This document shows, piece by piece, positions 8,123 to 15,316 of a stretch of 15,316 bases of DNA. The position numbers and the translations under genes were made by a program. Location: assembly GCA_042091495.1 (NCBI GenBank), contig JBELHJ010000053.1, forward strand, positions 1 through 15,316. The letters run 5' to 3'. The notes under the pieces were generated by a model. It was not told where the DNA came from and did no database searches. It saw nothing but the letters and a program-made list of their open reading frames with translations. Numbering within the stretch: the first letter of the stretch is position 1; each line of letters starts with the position of its first letter. This DNA is from JBELHJ01 sp042091495 (GTDB lineage Bacteria > Bacteroidota > Bacteroidia > Flavobacteriales > Flavobacteriaceae).

Positions 8123-8130
8123 CAAATATA
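8123..8130 (-). promoter_or_regulatory. Promoter -7 box of atpDC
   Basis: On the - strand this reads TATATTTG, an exact TAnnTTTG match, 62 bases before the atpD ATG and downstream of the receptor's terminator hairpin. No clear TTTG element is seen at -33, where the sequence is a T-rich run. Confidence 0.6.
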
Positions 8131-8180
8131 TAAATTTTAATTAAAAAAGAAGTTATTTAATTAATTTTTACCCAACTAAA

Positions 8181-8203
8181 ACGGCGCTTAAATAAAGCGC
8201 CGT
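8181..8203 (-). terminator. Intrinsic terminator of the TonB-dependent receptor gene
   Basis: A perfect 9-bp GC-rich stem, ACGGCGCTT (8181-8189) with AAGCGCCGT (8195-8203), has a 5-base loop. On the - strand it is followed by TTTTAG, a short U-run. It lies 26 bases past the receptor stop and upstream of the atpD promoter. Confidence 0.85.
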
Positions 8204-8229
8204 CTCATAAAATTGTTTAAACTTATTTT

Positions 8230-11049
8230 TTAGTTTATAGTCAATGATACATAATACATTGATCCAATATAACCGGTTCCGAAAGCAGTAAAATATTCAT
8301 CACCAATTAAATTAGTACCACCTAATTTGATTGTAGATTTAAGTTTCGGTATTCTGTAGTTAACCATAGCATCTAAAGTATGATATGCTGGGATAACACC
8401 GTCTCCAAATGAAGCCTCCCATAAATAGGTATCACTCCATCTCCAAGCAACATTAAATCCAAAATTCTTAAATAATTCATTTTTACCAAAACCTAATTTA
8501 ACTTTATGTTCTGGTGTATTAAAGTTAGTTGCTAAATCTGGGTTTAGTTCTCTATCAAAATCTAAATATGCATAAGTATAATTGGCGTTAAGATCAAAGC
8601 CGTTAAGTATCTTGGTATTTAACCCAATTGATGCACCATATGAATTTACGGTCTTGTCAGAGTTAGTATATGTTCTGTAAACTTGAGCATCTCCAGAAGC
8701 AAGTGCTCCTACTGCAATTGGAATATCTCCAAAAGTTGGGTGTGGAATTGTTCCGTCATTTAACTGAACACTACCATACAATGGTGCAGCAACAGTTTCT
8801 GTAGAAATAAAATCTTCATAGCTATTGTAATAGGCACTAAAATCAACATTAAGTTTATTTAGTTTTCCGCGATATCCAACTTCGTATGATTTGACCTGCT
8901 CAGGTTTAACATAGTCAGAATTTGCAACTTTTAATAAACTAACATCAGGAGCGCCTGCTGCAACACTTGCATTGAAAGCCAAAACAGAACTTAAAAAGAA
9001 CGAGTTTGTGTAAGCTAAATCTCCCGTTGCAGTAAGTTGTGTTTGTCCAGTAACTAACTGTCCAGTTGGACTTAAGTCATAGGTTCTGCTTAATCTTGAC
9101 GGATTATCAGGTGCACCACCTACTAATAAAGCGGCTCCTACATCAAGTCCAATATAAAGATCTTGGGTTGTAGGACTTCTAAATCCAGTCTGGAATGAAG
9201 CTCTAATGTTATGGTTTTTTTGAGTACCTAAAGAGTATCCTAAAGATAATCTTGGTGAAATGTTTGCATCAAAAACATCGGAATCATCATATCTTAAAGA
9301 TGCGGTAAGGTTTAAACGATCTTCTTCCAAGAAACTTTTCTTGATTTGTGTGTAAAGTCCAATGTCTTTATATTCAATAGGGCCATCGCTATCGGTGAAA
9401 ATTGTCCCTGAAGAATTTAACTCCCAAATTCTGTGAGAAGCACCTATTTGAATATCTGCAAAATCTGTTAAATGACTAAAATTATAATTTCCATCAAAGT
9501 GAGTGTACTTAGATTTGTCTTTAAATCCAGATCCTTGTCCAAAGTTTGGATTAGAAGCTATAGCATCTAAGGTAGGCTGAAATGCGGGATCTCCTTTTTC
9601 TAATCTTCCTGTGTCAGCAGCAGCTCGCGATGCGGCATGATTTCCAGAGGCTAAATAGGCTAAGGCATATTCTCCATACCAACCAAGTATTCCCTCAGCT
9701 ACATTTGGTGCTGAAGGTTTCCATGCTTCATTAAGTAAAACACCGGTCATGTACATGTCATAAGAATCTCCAGCGTCATCACTATTTTGATATCCTCTTA
9801 AAAAGAAGTTATTATTTTTAATTTCTAACTTATGTTGTCTTTGATAAAAATTTCTAATGTTATAACGGTTTGCACCTTGGTAAACGGTATTACCTGTTCC
9901 AAATTTACCTTGATATGAAATCTCAAAATCGTTTTCAAATGGTCTGAAAAATAATCCCCAATCTGCTTTGATGCTTTGAGCGTTATAGTTTGTAAGATCC
10001 ATTTCATTGTATCCAGTTCTTGTAACGTCTACTGATGGTAAAGCTGCAGATGCACCTGCAGGAATTACTCCAGCAGCTTCAAGAGCTAAACCAACTTGAT
10101 TTAAATTTTGAGCTCTTTCATCACCATATACATTGATACCATCATAATTAGTAGCGTCTCTTGTTAATCCATCGGTTTTGGATGTAAGGTTATTTGCCAT
10201 CCAGTCAGTACCTTTTAGGTATCCAAAATTTACTTTAGCAGCAAACTTGTTGCTGAATTTGTGAGCAGCTCTTACAGCGTAATCCTTATATTCATTATTC
10301 CCAGCAGCTTCTTGTGAAGTAGATCCTTGTTTGTAGTATCCACTAATTCCCTGAAAATCGAAAGGCGATTTACTGTTCATGAATAATATACCATTAAAAG
10401 CTCCAGCACCATATAGTGCAGAAGATGCACCAGCTATCATTTCTACACTTTGAACATCAGGTTCAATTAAACCCACTAAGTTCCCAATTGGGAAGTTAAG
10501 AGCTGGCGTAGAATTATCCATACCATCTACAAGTTGTAAGAATCTTGTATTAGCAAATGTGGCAAAACCACGCGTGTTAATAGATTTGAATGTTAAACTG
10601 TTTACATTAACATCAACTCCTTTTAGGTTTTCTAAACCATCATAAAATTCTGCAGAAGCAGTATTTTTAATCTCATTGATCCCCATTCTTTCAATAGTGA
10701 CTGGAGATTCGAAAAGGCGTTCAGGAGTTCTCGATGCCGAAACAACGATTTCATCTAAAACAGAACCTTCTTTAAGAGTGAAACTAACACTACCTGTTCC
10801 TGAGAAATCAGCAGTAGAGGTTTCAAAACCAACACTACTGGCTTGTAATTTAAAAGGCGGTGTTGCATCTGTTTGAAGTGTAAAATTACCGTCAAAATCA
10901 GAGATTGTACCCTGAGTAGTGCCTACAACAATGATATTGGCACCGGGTATTGGTTGCCCACTATCATCATTAACAGTTCCTTTAATTGTTGTTTGTGCAA
11001 ATGTTGTTGAAATGAACAACATTGAAAAAATTTTGAGAAATGTTTTCAT
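8230..11049 (-). CDS. TonB-dependent outer-membrane receptor with carboxypeptidase-like regulatory domain, ligand unknown
   Basis: This 939-residue outer-membrane beta-barrel takes up a ligand using TonB-ExbB-ExbD energy. In order: a signal peptide (1-18, cut after TTFA), a carboxypeptidase D regulatory-like domain (about 20-95; IKGTVNDDSGQPIPGANIIV, then GTISDFDGNFTL), a TonB-box-like DEIVVSASR (99-107), a plug domain (about 108-230) ending in EMIAGASSALYGAGAFNGIL, and a long barrel rich in alternating and aromatic residues, closing with GTGYIGSMYYVSLTIN. No SusD-like lipoprotein, hydrolase or metal-uptake gene is next to it, and it has its own terminator, so it is a lone receptor and not a SusC of a polysaccharide locus. 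The neighbours (atpD and glmS) say nothing about the ligand, and I do not assign one. Confidence 0.93.
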   Translation of the reverse strand: MKTFLKIFSMLFISTTFAQTTIKGTVNDDSGQPIPGANIIVVGTTQGTISDFDGNFTLQTDATPPFKLQASSVGFETSTADFSGTGSVSFTLKEGSVLDEIVVSASRTPERLFESPVTIERMGINEIKNTASAEFYDGLENLKGVDVNVNSLTFKSINTRGFATFANTRFLQLVDGMDNSTPALNFPIGNLVGLIEPDVQSVEMIAGASSALYGAGAFNGILFMNSKSPFDFQGISGYYKQGSTSQEAAGNNEYKDYAVRAAHKFSNKFAAKVNFGYLKGTDWMANNLTSKTDGLTRDATNYDGINVYGDERAQNLNQVGLALEAAGVIPAGASAALPSVDVTRTGYNEMDLTNYNAQSIKADWGLFFRPFENDFEISYQGKFGTGNTVYQGANRYNIRNFYQRQHKLEIKNNNFFLRGYQNSDDAGDSYDMYMTGVLLNEAWKPSAPNVAEGILGWYGEYALAYLASGNHAASRAAADTGRLEKGDPAFQPTLDAIASNPNFGQGSGFKDKSKYTHFDGNYNFSHLTDFADIQIGASHRIWELNSSGTIFTDSDGPIEYKDIGLYTQIKKSFLEEDRLNLTASLRYDDSDVFDANISPRLSLGYSLGTQKNHNIRASFQTGFRSPTTQDLYIGLDVGAALLVGGAPDNPSRLSRTYDLSPTGQLVTGQTQLTATGDLAYTNSFFLSSVLAFNASVAAGAPDVSLLKVANSDYVKPEQVKSYEVGYRGKLNKLNVDFSAYYNSYEDFISTETVAAPLYGSVQLNDGTIPHPTFGDIPIAVGALASGDAQVYRTYTNSDKTVNSYGASIGLNTKILNGFDLNANYTYAYLDFDRELNPDLATNFNTPEHKVKLGFGKNELFKNFGFNVAWRWSDTYLWEASFGDGVIPAYHTLDAMVNYRIPKLKSTIKLGGTNLIGDEYFTAFGTGYIGSMYYVSLTIN

Positions 11050-11070
11050 ATTATTGTTAGTTATTTAAAG

Positions 11071-11077
11071 CAATATA
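11071..11077 (-). promoter_or_regulatory. Weak promoter -7 candidate of the receptor gene
   Basis: On the - strand this reads TATATTG, one T short of TAnnTTTG, 21 bases before the receptor ATG. The receptor must have its own promoter because the glmS terminator lies upstream, but this box is imperfect. Confidence 0.3.
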
Positions 11078-11146
11078 GCTAAATAATAATTAAAAAAATA
11101 TTGATTTAATTAAAATTAGGCCTTCAAATAATGAATAATAAATAAA

Positions 11147-11187
11147 AACCCTATGAATTTTGATTAATTATCAAAAACCATAGGGTT
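11147..11187 (-). terminator. Intrinsic terminator after glmS
   Basis: A long two-part hairpin: outer stem AACCCTATG (11147-11155) with CATAGGGTT (11179-11187), a 2-by-2 internal loop, and inner stem TTTTGAT (11158-11164) with ATCAAAA (11170-11176). On the - strand the outer arm runs into GGGTTTTTATTT, a good U-run. It starts 22 bases past the glmS stop. Confidence 0.88.
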
Positions 11188-11209
11188 ATATCTTTGATTT
11201 TCAGTTTCT

Positions 11210-12724
11210 TTATTCTACAGTAACTGACTTAGCTAAGTTTCTTGGTTGATCTACATTTTTATCAAGCATCAATGCAATATGATATGATAACAATTGCAAT
11301 GGAATAGTTGTAAGAAGAGGAGTCAGTGCCTCAACAGTTTCAGGTATTTCAATGACATGGTCAGCAAGGGATTTTACAGTCTCATCACCTTCTGTTACAA
11401 TCCCTATAATTTTACCTTTTCGAGATTTAATTTCTTGAATATTACTTACCACCTTCTCATAATGTCCTTTTCTGGTTGCTATAACTGCAACAGGCATATT
11501 TTCATCAATTAAAGCAATAGGACCATGCTTCATTTCTGCAGCTGGATAACCTTCGGCATGTATATAAGAAATTTCTTTAAGTTTTAAGGCACCTTCTAAA
11601 GCTACTGGAAANNNNNNNNNNNNNNNNNNNNNNNNNNNNNNNNNNNNNNNNNNNNNNNNNNNNNNNNNNNNNNNNNNNNNNNNNNNNNNNNNNNNNNNNN
11701 NNNNNNNNNNNCTAAATTCTGAGGCGTATTCAACTTCAACAGGAATTCTTGCAAACTCTTCAAAAATATATTCTGATACCAGCCCTGCATGCCATGAGGT
11801 TCCACAAGCTACTATGATAATTCGATCAGCATTGAGAAATTTTTCAATGTGATCATCAATTCCAGACATTTTAATAAGGCCTTCATTAGCTAGAAGCCTT
11901 CCTCTGTAGGTGTCTTTGATTGCATTTGGCTGTTCATAAATTTCTTTGAGCATAAAGTGGTCATAGCCACCTTTCTCAATTTGCTCAAGATTAATCTTTA
12001 ATTCTTGTATAGAAGTGTCAACAAGAGTATCGTCTTTAATTTTTCTAATTTTTAGATCTTTACCTTTTCTTATAATTGCAAGTTCTTCGTCTTCAAGGTA
12101 GACTGCTTGCTTTGTAAATTCTATGAAAGGAGAAGCGTCGCTTGCAATGAAATATTCATCAACACCAACACCGATAGCAAGTGGGCTTCCTAATTTTGCA
12201 ACAACGATTTCATTAGGTTTTTTGTTATCAAAAACGGCTATGGCATAAGCACCAATAACTTGGTTTAAAGCTATTTGAACAGCTTTACCTAATTTAATAT
12301 TTTCACTTTTTTGAACATACTCAATAAGGTTTATTAAAACTTCCGTATCTGTATCTGATTTGAAGTTATAGCCACGTTCAATGAGCACCTTCTTTAAAGG
12401 TTCATAATTTTCTATTATACCATTGTGAATAATAGTTAATTCTCCTGAATTAGAAACATGAGGGTGTGAATTAATATCGTTAGGTACACCATGTGTAGCC
12501 CATCGGGTGTGTCCAATTGCTATATTACCAAAAGTATTATTATCTGATTTAGCTCTTTGTTCAAGATCCGTGACTTTTCCTTTGGTTTTACTTAGATTTA
12601 GTTTTTGACCATCATAAACAGCTACTCCAGCACTATCATAACCTCTGTATTCAAGTCTTTTTAGGCCATCTATTACAATTGGGTAGGCTTCTCTTTTGCC
12701 AATATATCCCACAATTCCACACAT
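11210..12724 (-). CDS. glmS: Glutamine-fructose-6-phosphate aminotransferase, isomerising (GlmS), with an internal assembly gap
   Basis: GlmS makes glucosamine-6-phosphate from fructose-6-phosphate and glutamine, the entry step to peptidoglycan and lipopolysaccharide amino sugars. The N-terminal glutaminase domain starts with the catalytic Cys2 (MCGIVGYIG), then LEYRGYDSAG (24-33), GHTRWATHG (71-79) and NGIIENYEPL (101-110). The first sugar-isomerase (SIS) domain begins at IIVACGTSWHAG (about 312-323) and is cut at VEVEYASEF (residue 337) by 100 N. The sequence resumes in the second SIS domain at FPVALEGALKLKEISYIHAE and ends at the usual DQPRNLAKSVTVE. Only 470 residues are readable against about 609-615 for the family, so roughly 145 residues, including the SQSGET sugar-phosphate site, are unsequenced. 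The start is 6 bases after the DUF4270 stop, leaving no room for a glmS ribozyme. Confidence 0.96.
   Translation of the reverse strand: MCGIVGYIGKREAYPIVIDGLKRLEYRGYDSAGVAVYDGQKLNLSKTKGKVTDLEQRAKSDNNTFGNIAIGHTRWATHGVPNDINSHPHVSNSGELTIIHNGIIENYEPLKKVLIERGYNFKSDTDTEVLINLIEYVQKSENIKLGKAVQIALNQVIGAYAIAVFDNKKPNEIVVAKLGSPLAIGVGVDEYFIASDASPFIEFTKQAVYLEDEELAIIRKGKDLKIRKIKDDTLVDTSIQELKINLEQIEKGGYDHFMLKEIYEQPNAIKDTYRGRLLANEGLIKMSGIDDHIEKFLNADRIIIVACGTSWHAGLVSEYIFEEFARIPVEVEYASEFXXXXXXXXXXXXXXXXXXXXXXXXXXXXXXXXXXFPVALEGALKLKEISYIHAEGYPAAEMKHGPIALIDENMPVAVIATRKGHYEKVVSNIQEIKSRKGKIIGIVTEGDETVKSLADHVIEIPETVEALTPLLTTIPLQLLSYHIALMLDKNVDQPRNLAKSVTVE
11612..11711. other. Scaffold gap of 100 N inside glmS
   Basis: A placeholder-length gap. 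Unlike the gap in bioA, the flanks share no overlap that I can see. Comparing the flanking GlmS residues with E. coli GlmS as I recall it puts about 145 residues (about 435 bases) in the gap, so it is larger than drawn. The frame staying open across it is chance. Confidence 0.9.
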
Positions 12725-12730
12725 AGTTTT

Positions 12731-14338
12731 TTATTGTTTTTGTTCGGTATAAAATATTTCAAGGTAAACGTCCTCAGAGAGTTCATTAGTATCATTACTT
12801 CCTAATTTCACGGCTTTTGGATATATAATAGAACTCACAGGGACCTTTTCAGGGTAATCTTGATTTAATGGTTCAAAATTCAACCCGTTAGCTTCTAGGT
12901 TAACATCAGCAGACACTGAGAGACCAATTTTCACATTAGTTGAATCATTCTTAACAATGTTTTTGATGTGATTTGTAATTCTGAATCTATAAAACTGTTG
13001 TACTTCTCCATTAATAGTATCCGTAATTAGAGTACTAAGGTGATTAATTCTAGAGGTTGCTGGGTCTGAATTGGCAGAAATGTCTAAATTATAATCTGAT
13101 ATAACTGAATTATCATTAAGATTGTATATGAGTATTCTGTTTGGTTCAAAATCGCTATCACCAGTTTTTTGCACAATTATATTAGCTTCATTAATGAGGA
13201 TTTCATTACTTAACAATTCCTCAACATCAACTGAAATATCTGGGAGATTGTCATCAAAAGGGTGTTCAATCATTTCATCGCTAAATAACTCTAAGACACC
13301 AATAGAACCATCAGTACCTGAAATTGACATTGTATTGTTATCATTATCAGGTATATTTAAGGCATTATTATAAAAGTTAATTTTATTGCCTGATAGGTTT
13401 AAGTTGTATGTTTTTTTGGTTACAGATTCATCTGCTGAGCCAACATTGCTTTTGACACTGTATTGAATTTCAATATCTGCTTGATTAGTATTTATAGTTG
13501 CAATAAAACCTTGGTCACTATCACTCGTAACTTTAAAATAAAGTCCTCTAAAATAATTATTAAAGTTATTAATGTTTGCCAGCTCTTGCTCACCTTGTTT
13601 TTCAATGATCTTTGTTCTCCAATAGTCTAGGTTGTCAAATTCTACATAAATTCTTGGTGATTTTCTATCAATAATACTATCGTTTTCTTGATCACGTATT
13701 TGAATTTCAGATGGATTTGGGTATAAATCATTAATTTCTAATAATAATTCTTTTTGAAGTTCAAGATCACTAATATTTAAGTTGCCGTTAGACTTATTTG
13801 TGTAATATTTTTGACCAACATTTGGTTCATTAGCTGAAGGATCGTAATCACGAATAAAATAATTGCTCTCAAAAACAGAAATGTTTATTGAATTGTAATT
13901 AGAATTGTTTTCTTTATTTCCAACAATTGAATCTAATTCATAAATGGTTTCACCAGATTCTAAAGTTTCTATTTCATTTGAAAAGTATGGTATGGATAAT
14001 ATAACTTTATCAATAGTTAAATTTTCAAGAGTATCAGCGAATACAGGATTGAATTGAGAAGGTCTTAACTGAGTTACAAATTCAGCACTGTATGATCCAA
14101 ATTCAGGGTTGTTATAGTTGCCGATTAATGCAATTGGTAAATTATTAGACTGAACAGGATTAAGTTTTAAAGTTTTTGACCTTATAATATATTTAGAATA
14201 AGTGCTTTTAAAATTTACAGCAGTGGTATCAACTATTCCAGAAGCTGCAACAGTTGCGAATTCTTTTTCACAACTATAAAATCCAACAACAATAAAAAAA
14301 GTCACCAAAATGGTCTTGAAGGTGTTGTGTATGGTCAT
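12731..14338 (-). CDS. DUF4270 family putative lipoprotein
   Basis: This 535-residue protein has a short hydrophobic leader followed by a cysteine (TILVTFFIVVGFYSCEKEF, Cys23). The lipobox G-F-Y-S-C is loose, but a Cys followed by acidic and lysine residues is common in Bacteroidota lipoproteins, so it is probably anchored in the outer membrane. The segment after it (SGIVDTTAVNFKST, then LIGNYNNPEFGSYSAEFVTQL, then LTIDKVILSIPYFS) matches the DUF4270 family, as does the later YFRGLYFKV. The rest is Asn, Asp and Ser rich and looks all-beta, with no enzyme motif that I can see. No function is established to my knowledge. It lies 10 bases after the GlgA-like gene and 6 bases before glmS, so an envelope role linked to amino-sugar supply is possible, but that is inference. 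Confidence 0.82.
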   Translation of the reverse strand: MTIHNTFKTILVTFFIVVGFYSCEKEFATVAASGIVDTTAVNFKSTYSKYIIRSKTLKLNPVQSNNLPIALIGNYNNPEFGSYSAEFVTQLRPSQFNPVFADTLENLTIDKVILSIPYFSNEIETLESGETIYELDSIVGNKENNSNYNSINISVFESNYFIRDYDPSANEPNVGQKYYTNKSNGNLNISDLELQKELLLEINDLYPNPSEIQIRDQENDSIIDRKSPRIYVEFDNLDYWRTKIIEKQGEQELANINNFNNYFRGLYFKVTSDSDQGFIATINTNQADIEIQYSVKSNVGSADESVTKKTYNLNLSGNKINFYNNALNIPDNDNNTMSISGTDGSIGVLELFSDEMIEHPFDDNLPDISVDVEELLSNEILINEANIIVQKTGDSDFEPNRILIYNLNDNSVISDYNLDISANSDPATSRINHLSTLITDTINGEVQQFYRFRITNHIKNIVKNDSTNVKIGLSVSADVNLEANGLNFEPLNQDYPEKVPVSSIIYPKAVKLGSNDTNELSEDVYLEIFYTEQKQ

Positions 14339-14348
14339 ATTTGGTTGG

Positions 14349-15158
14349 TTATTTTAATACTTGATTAGTGTAAAAATCAGTATAAGGTTCCATGAACTCC
14401 TCAGGAGAATGATAGTCTAATACAGGTTTATTGCTTGAGTTAAGGTAATCATTAACATCATCTGATAATTCTTCCGAACCTCTTATTAAAGCATCAGAAT
14501 GATCAATAGCAACCTTCATTAAATTTTCATAACTCGGTGAATTTAAATGTGAAATTAAATCCTCTTCAATATTATCAAATTTGATTTTGTTAATCATTTC
14601 AGAATTTAATGTGCCGTCAAAACTTTTTTGATAAATGGATGTAACTATTTTGCTTTCTGTAAATAAAGGTTCGTTTTTGTAAAATTCTTTAAGATAGAGC
14701 GGTAAAAGTGATGCAAGCCATCCATTGATATGAATAATATCTGGTGACCAATTCAGTTTTTTTACAGTTTCGATAACTCCCTTAGCGAAGAAAATAGCAC
14801 GTTCATCATTATCATCAAATAATTTGCCATTTTCATCTTTTAATGTTGCTTTTCTTTTAAAATATTCTTCATTATCAATAAAGTAAACTTGTATTCTTTC
14901 TTTAGGAATTGATGCTACCTTAATAATAAGTGGCATGTCAAAATCATTGATAACCAAATTAATACCTGAAAGTCTAATTACTTCGTGCAGTTGGTGTCTT
15001 CGTTCATTTATATTTCCAAATTTGGGCATAAAAATTCGAATTTGACCACCTTGTTTATTTACCATTTTAGGAGCTTCAAATGACATTGAAGAAATTTCAG
15101 TCTCTGGTAAATAAGGTACTACCTCTGATGATACGTATAGTATTCTTTTGTCTTTCAT
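14349..15158 (-). CDS. Half-size glycogen synthase-like protein (GT5 N-terminal domain only), probably not catalytic
   Basis: The 269 residues resemble the N-terminal Rossmann domain of GlgA: KRILYVSSEVVPYL (4-17), a strand plus IRIFMPKFGNIN (40-51), VYFIDNEEYFKRK (91-103), DNDERAIFFAKGVIE (116-130) and PDIIHINGWLASLLPLYLKE (139-158). Full GlgA is about 480 residues; the C-terminal nucleotide-sugar half is absent. Where GlgA has the ADP-glucose motif Lys-Thr-Gly-Gly-Leu after EVAPF, this protein has PETEISSM, and the usual His-Asp-Trp/Asn-Asp-Trp site reads Asn-Gly-Trp. Databases often call such flavobacterial proteins glycogen synthase, but activity is doubtful. I chose the ATG at 15158: an upstream in-frame ATG at 15248 would add 30 residues unlike the family and place the start before the promoter box. 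It is the first gene of the operon with DUF4270 and glmS. Confidence 0.8.
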   Translation of the reverse strand: MKDKRILYVSSEVVPYLPETEISSMSFEAPKMVNKQGGQIRIFMPKFGNINERRHQLHEVIRLSGINLVINDFDMPLIIKVASIPKERIQVYFIDNEEYFKRKATLKDENGKLFDDNDERAIFFAKGVIETVKKLNWSPDIIHINGWLASLLPLYLKEFYKNEPLFTESKIVTSIYQKSFDGTLNSEMINKIKFDNIEEDLISHLNSPSYENLMKVAIDHSDALIRGSEELSDDVNDYLNSSNKPVLDYHSPEEFMEPYTDFYTNQVLK

Positions 15159-15196
15159 AAAAGTGTTTAACGGTATTATTGTAAAATAAAAACATG

Positions 15197-15204
15197 CAAA
15201 AATA
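15197..15204 (-). promoter_or_regulatory. Promoter -7 box of the GlgA-like/DUF4270/glmS operon
   Basis: On the - strand this reads TATTTTTG, an exact TAnnTTTG match, 38 bases before the chosen ATG at 15158. It supports that start over the one at 15248. No clear -33 TTTG is seen. Confidence 0.55.
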
Positions 15205-15235
15205 CTAAATTTTATGCTAATTGGTAATATTGTAC

Positions 15236-15243
15236 TAATTTTG
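15236..15243 (+). promoter_or_regulatory. Promoter -7 box of the divergent panC-like gene
   Basis: TAATTTTG on the + strand fits TAnnTTTG exactly, 25 bases before the ATG at 15269. It lies 32 bases from the opposing box at 15197-15204, so the two promoter regions overlap back to back. Confidence 0.6.
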
Positions 15244-15268
15244 CACACTATTAATTTTTAATGTGTTT

Positions 15269-15316
15269 ATGATTGTTTGTTTAAACAAATCAGATTTAAG
15301 AAATAATTTGGATGGT
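15269..15316 (+). CDS. panC: Start of a + strand gene, probably pantoate-beta-alanine ligase (PanC), cut by the window edge
   Basis: Only 16 codons are in the window: MIVCLNKSDLRNNLDG. This resembles the first strand and helix of flavobacterial PanC (a short hydrophobic strand, then a Lys-rich helix with Leu), which makes pantothenate from pantoate and beta-alanine. From memory, panC is commonly found divergent from the short GlgA-like gene in Flavobacteriaceae, which is the main reason for the call. A good promoter box precedes it. The identity rests on context and 16 residues, so it is tentative. Confidence 0.45.
   Translation, partial: MIVCLNKSDLRNNLDG

Noticed and set aside
11602..11805. 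A short - strand ORF spanning the second N gap
   Set aside because: It exists only because N does not create stops; GlmS occupies both flanks in another frame.
12725..12730. A glmS ribozyme upstream of glmS
   Set aside because: Only 6 bases separate glmS from the preceding gene, so a ribozyme cannot fit in a spacer, and none is expected in Bacteroidota.
13122..13373. A + strand ORF inside the DUF4270 gene, and similar ones at 4186-4386, 10676-10876 and 11294-11512
   Set aside because: All are antisense to clear genes, low in complexity and unlike known proteins.
15159..15248. Thirty extra N-terminal residues on the GlgA-like protein, starting at 15248
   Set aside because: The family starts at KRILYVSSEV, and a good promoter box lies inside the extension, so the ATG at 15158 is preferred.
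1..15316. CRISPR arrays, tRNA or rRNA genes, insertion sequences, prophage or defence genes
   Set aside because: I saw no regularly spaced repeats, transposase or integrase motifs, tRNA-like folds or terminal inverted repeats; the only long direct repeat is the 55-bp gap overlap.

Overview
The window looks like a scaffold from a marine member of the Flavobacteriaceae (Bacteroidota). It is AT-rich. It carries an algal-polysaccharide sulfatase and fucosidase pair, a TonB-dependent receptor with a carboxypeptidase-like N-terminal domain, an atpD-atpC pair standing apart from the other ATP synthase genes, a DUF4270 lipoprotein, and promoter elements of the Bacteroidota type TAnnTTTG. Two runs of exactly 100 N (3641-3740 and 11612-11711) mark scaffold joins, so this is a draft or metagenome assembly.

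Layout: on the + strand, 1-2939 is the end of a catabolic operon: the C-terminal part of a sulfatase, then an exported GH29 alpha-L-fucosidase. It ends at a strong hairpin that also closes the convergent biotin operon. On the - strand, reading right to left, there are four apparent transcription units: (i) a half-size GlgA-like protein, a DUF4270 lipoprotein and glmS (15158-11210); (ii) a lone TonB-dependent receptor (11049-8230); (iii) atpD-atpC (8060-6243); (iv) bioF-bioD-bioA (6124-2972), with 4-base ATGA overlaps between genes. A hairpin lies after glmS, the receptor, atpC and bioA. Promoter-like boxes lie before the GlgA-like gene, atpD and bioF, with a weak one before the receptor. At the right edge a + strand gene starts, probably panC, divergent from the GlgA-like gene.

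How the genes work together: the sulfatase and fucosidase probably desulfate and trim fucose from sulfated fucans. BioF, BioD and BioA make the middle steps of biotin synthesis, from pimeloyl thioester to dethiobiotin; bioB is not here. AtpD and AtpC are the catalytic and epsilon subunits of F1. GlmS makes glucosamine-6-phosphate for the cell envelope and shares an operon with an envelope lipoprotein and a degenerate glycosyltransferase-5 domain.

Most of the window is ordinary core genome; I do not see a clear new defence or mobile system. The points most worth a second look are the GlgA-like half protein that has lost its substrate-binding motifs, the two assembly gaps that make bioA and glmS look broken when they are probably intact, a sulfatase metal-site substitution, and a hairpin plus U-run at the predicted 5' end of the atpD mRNA.
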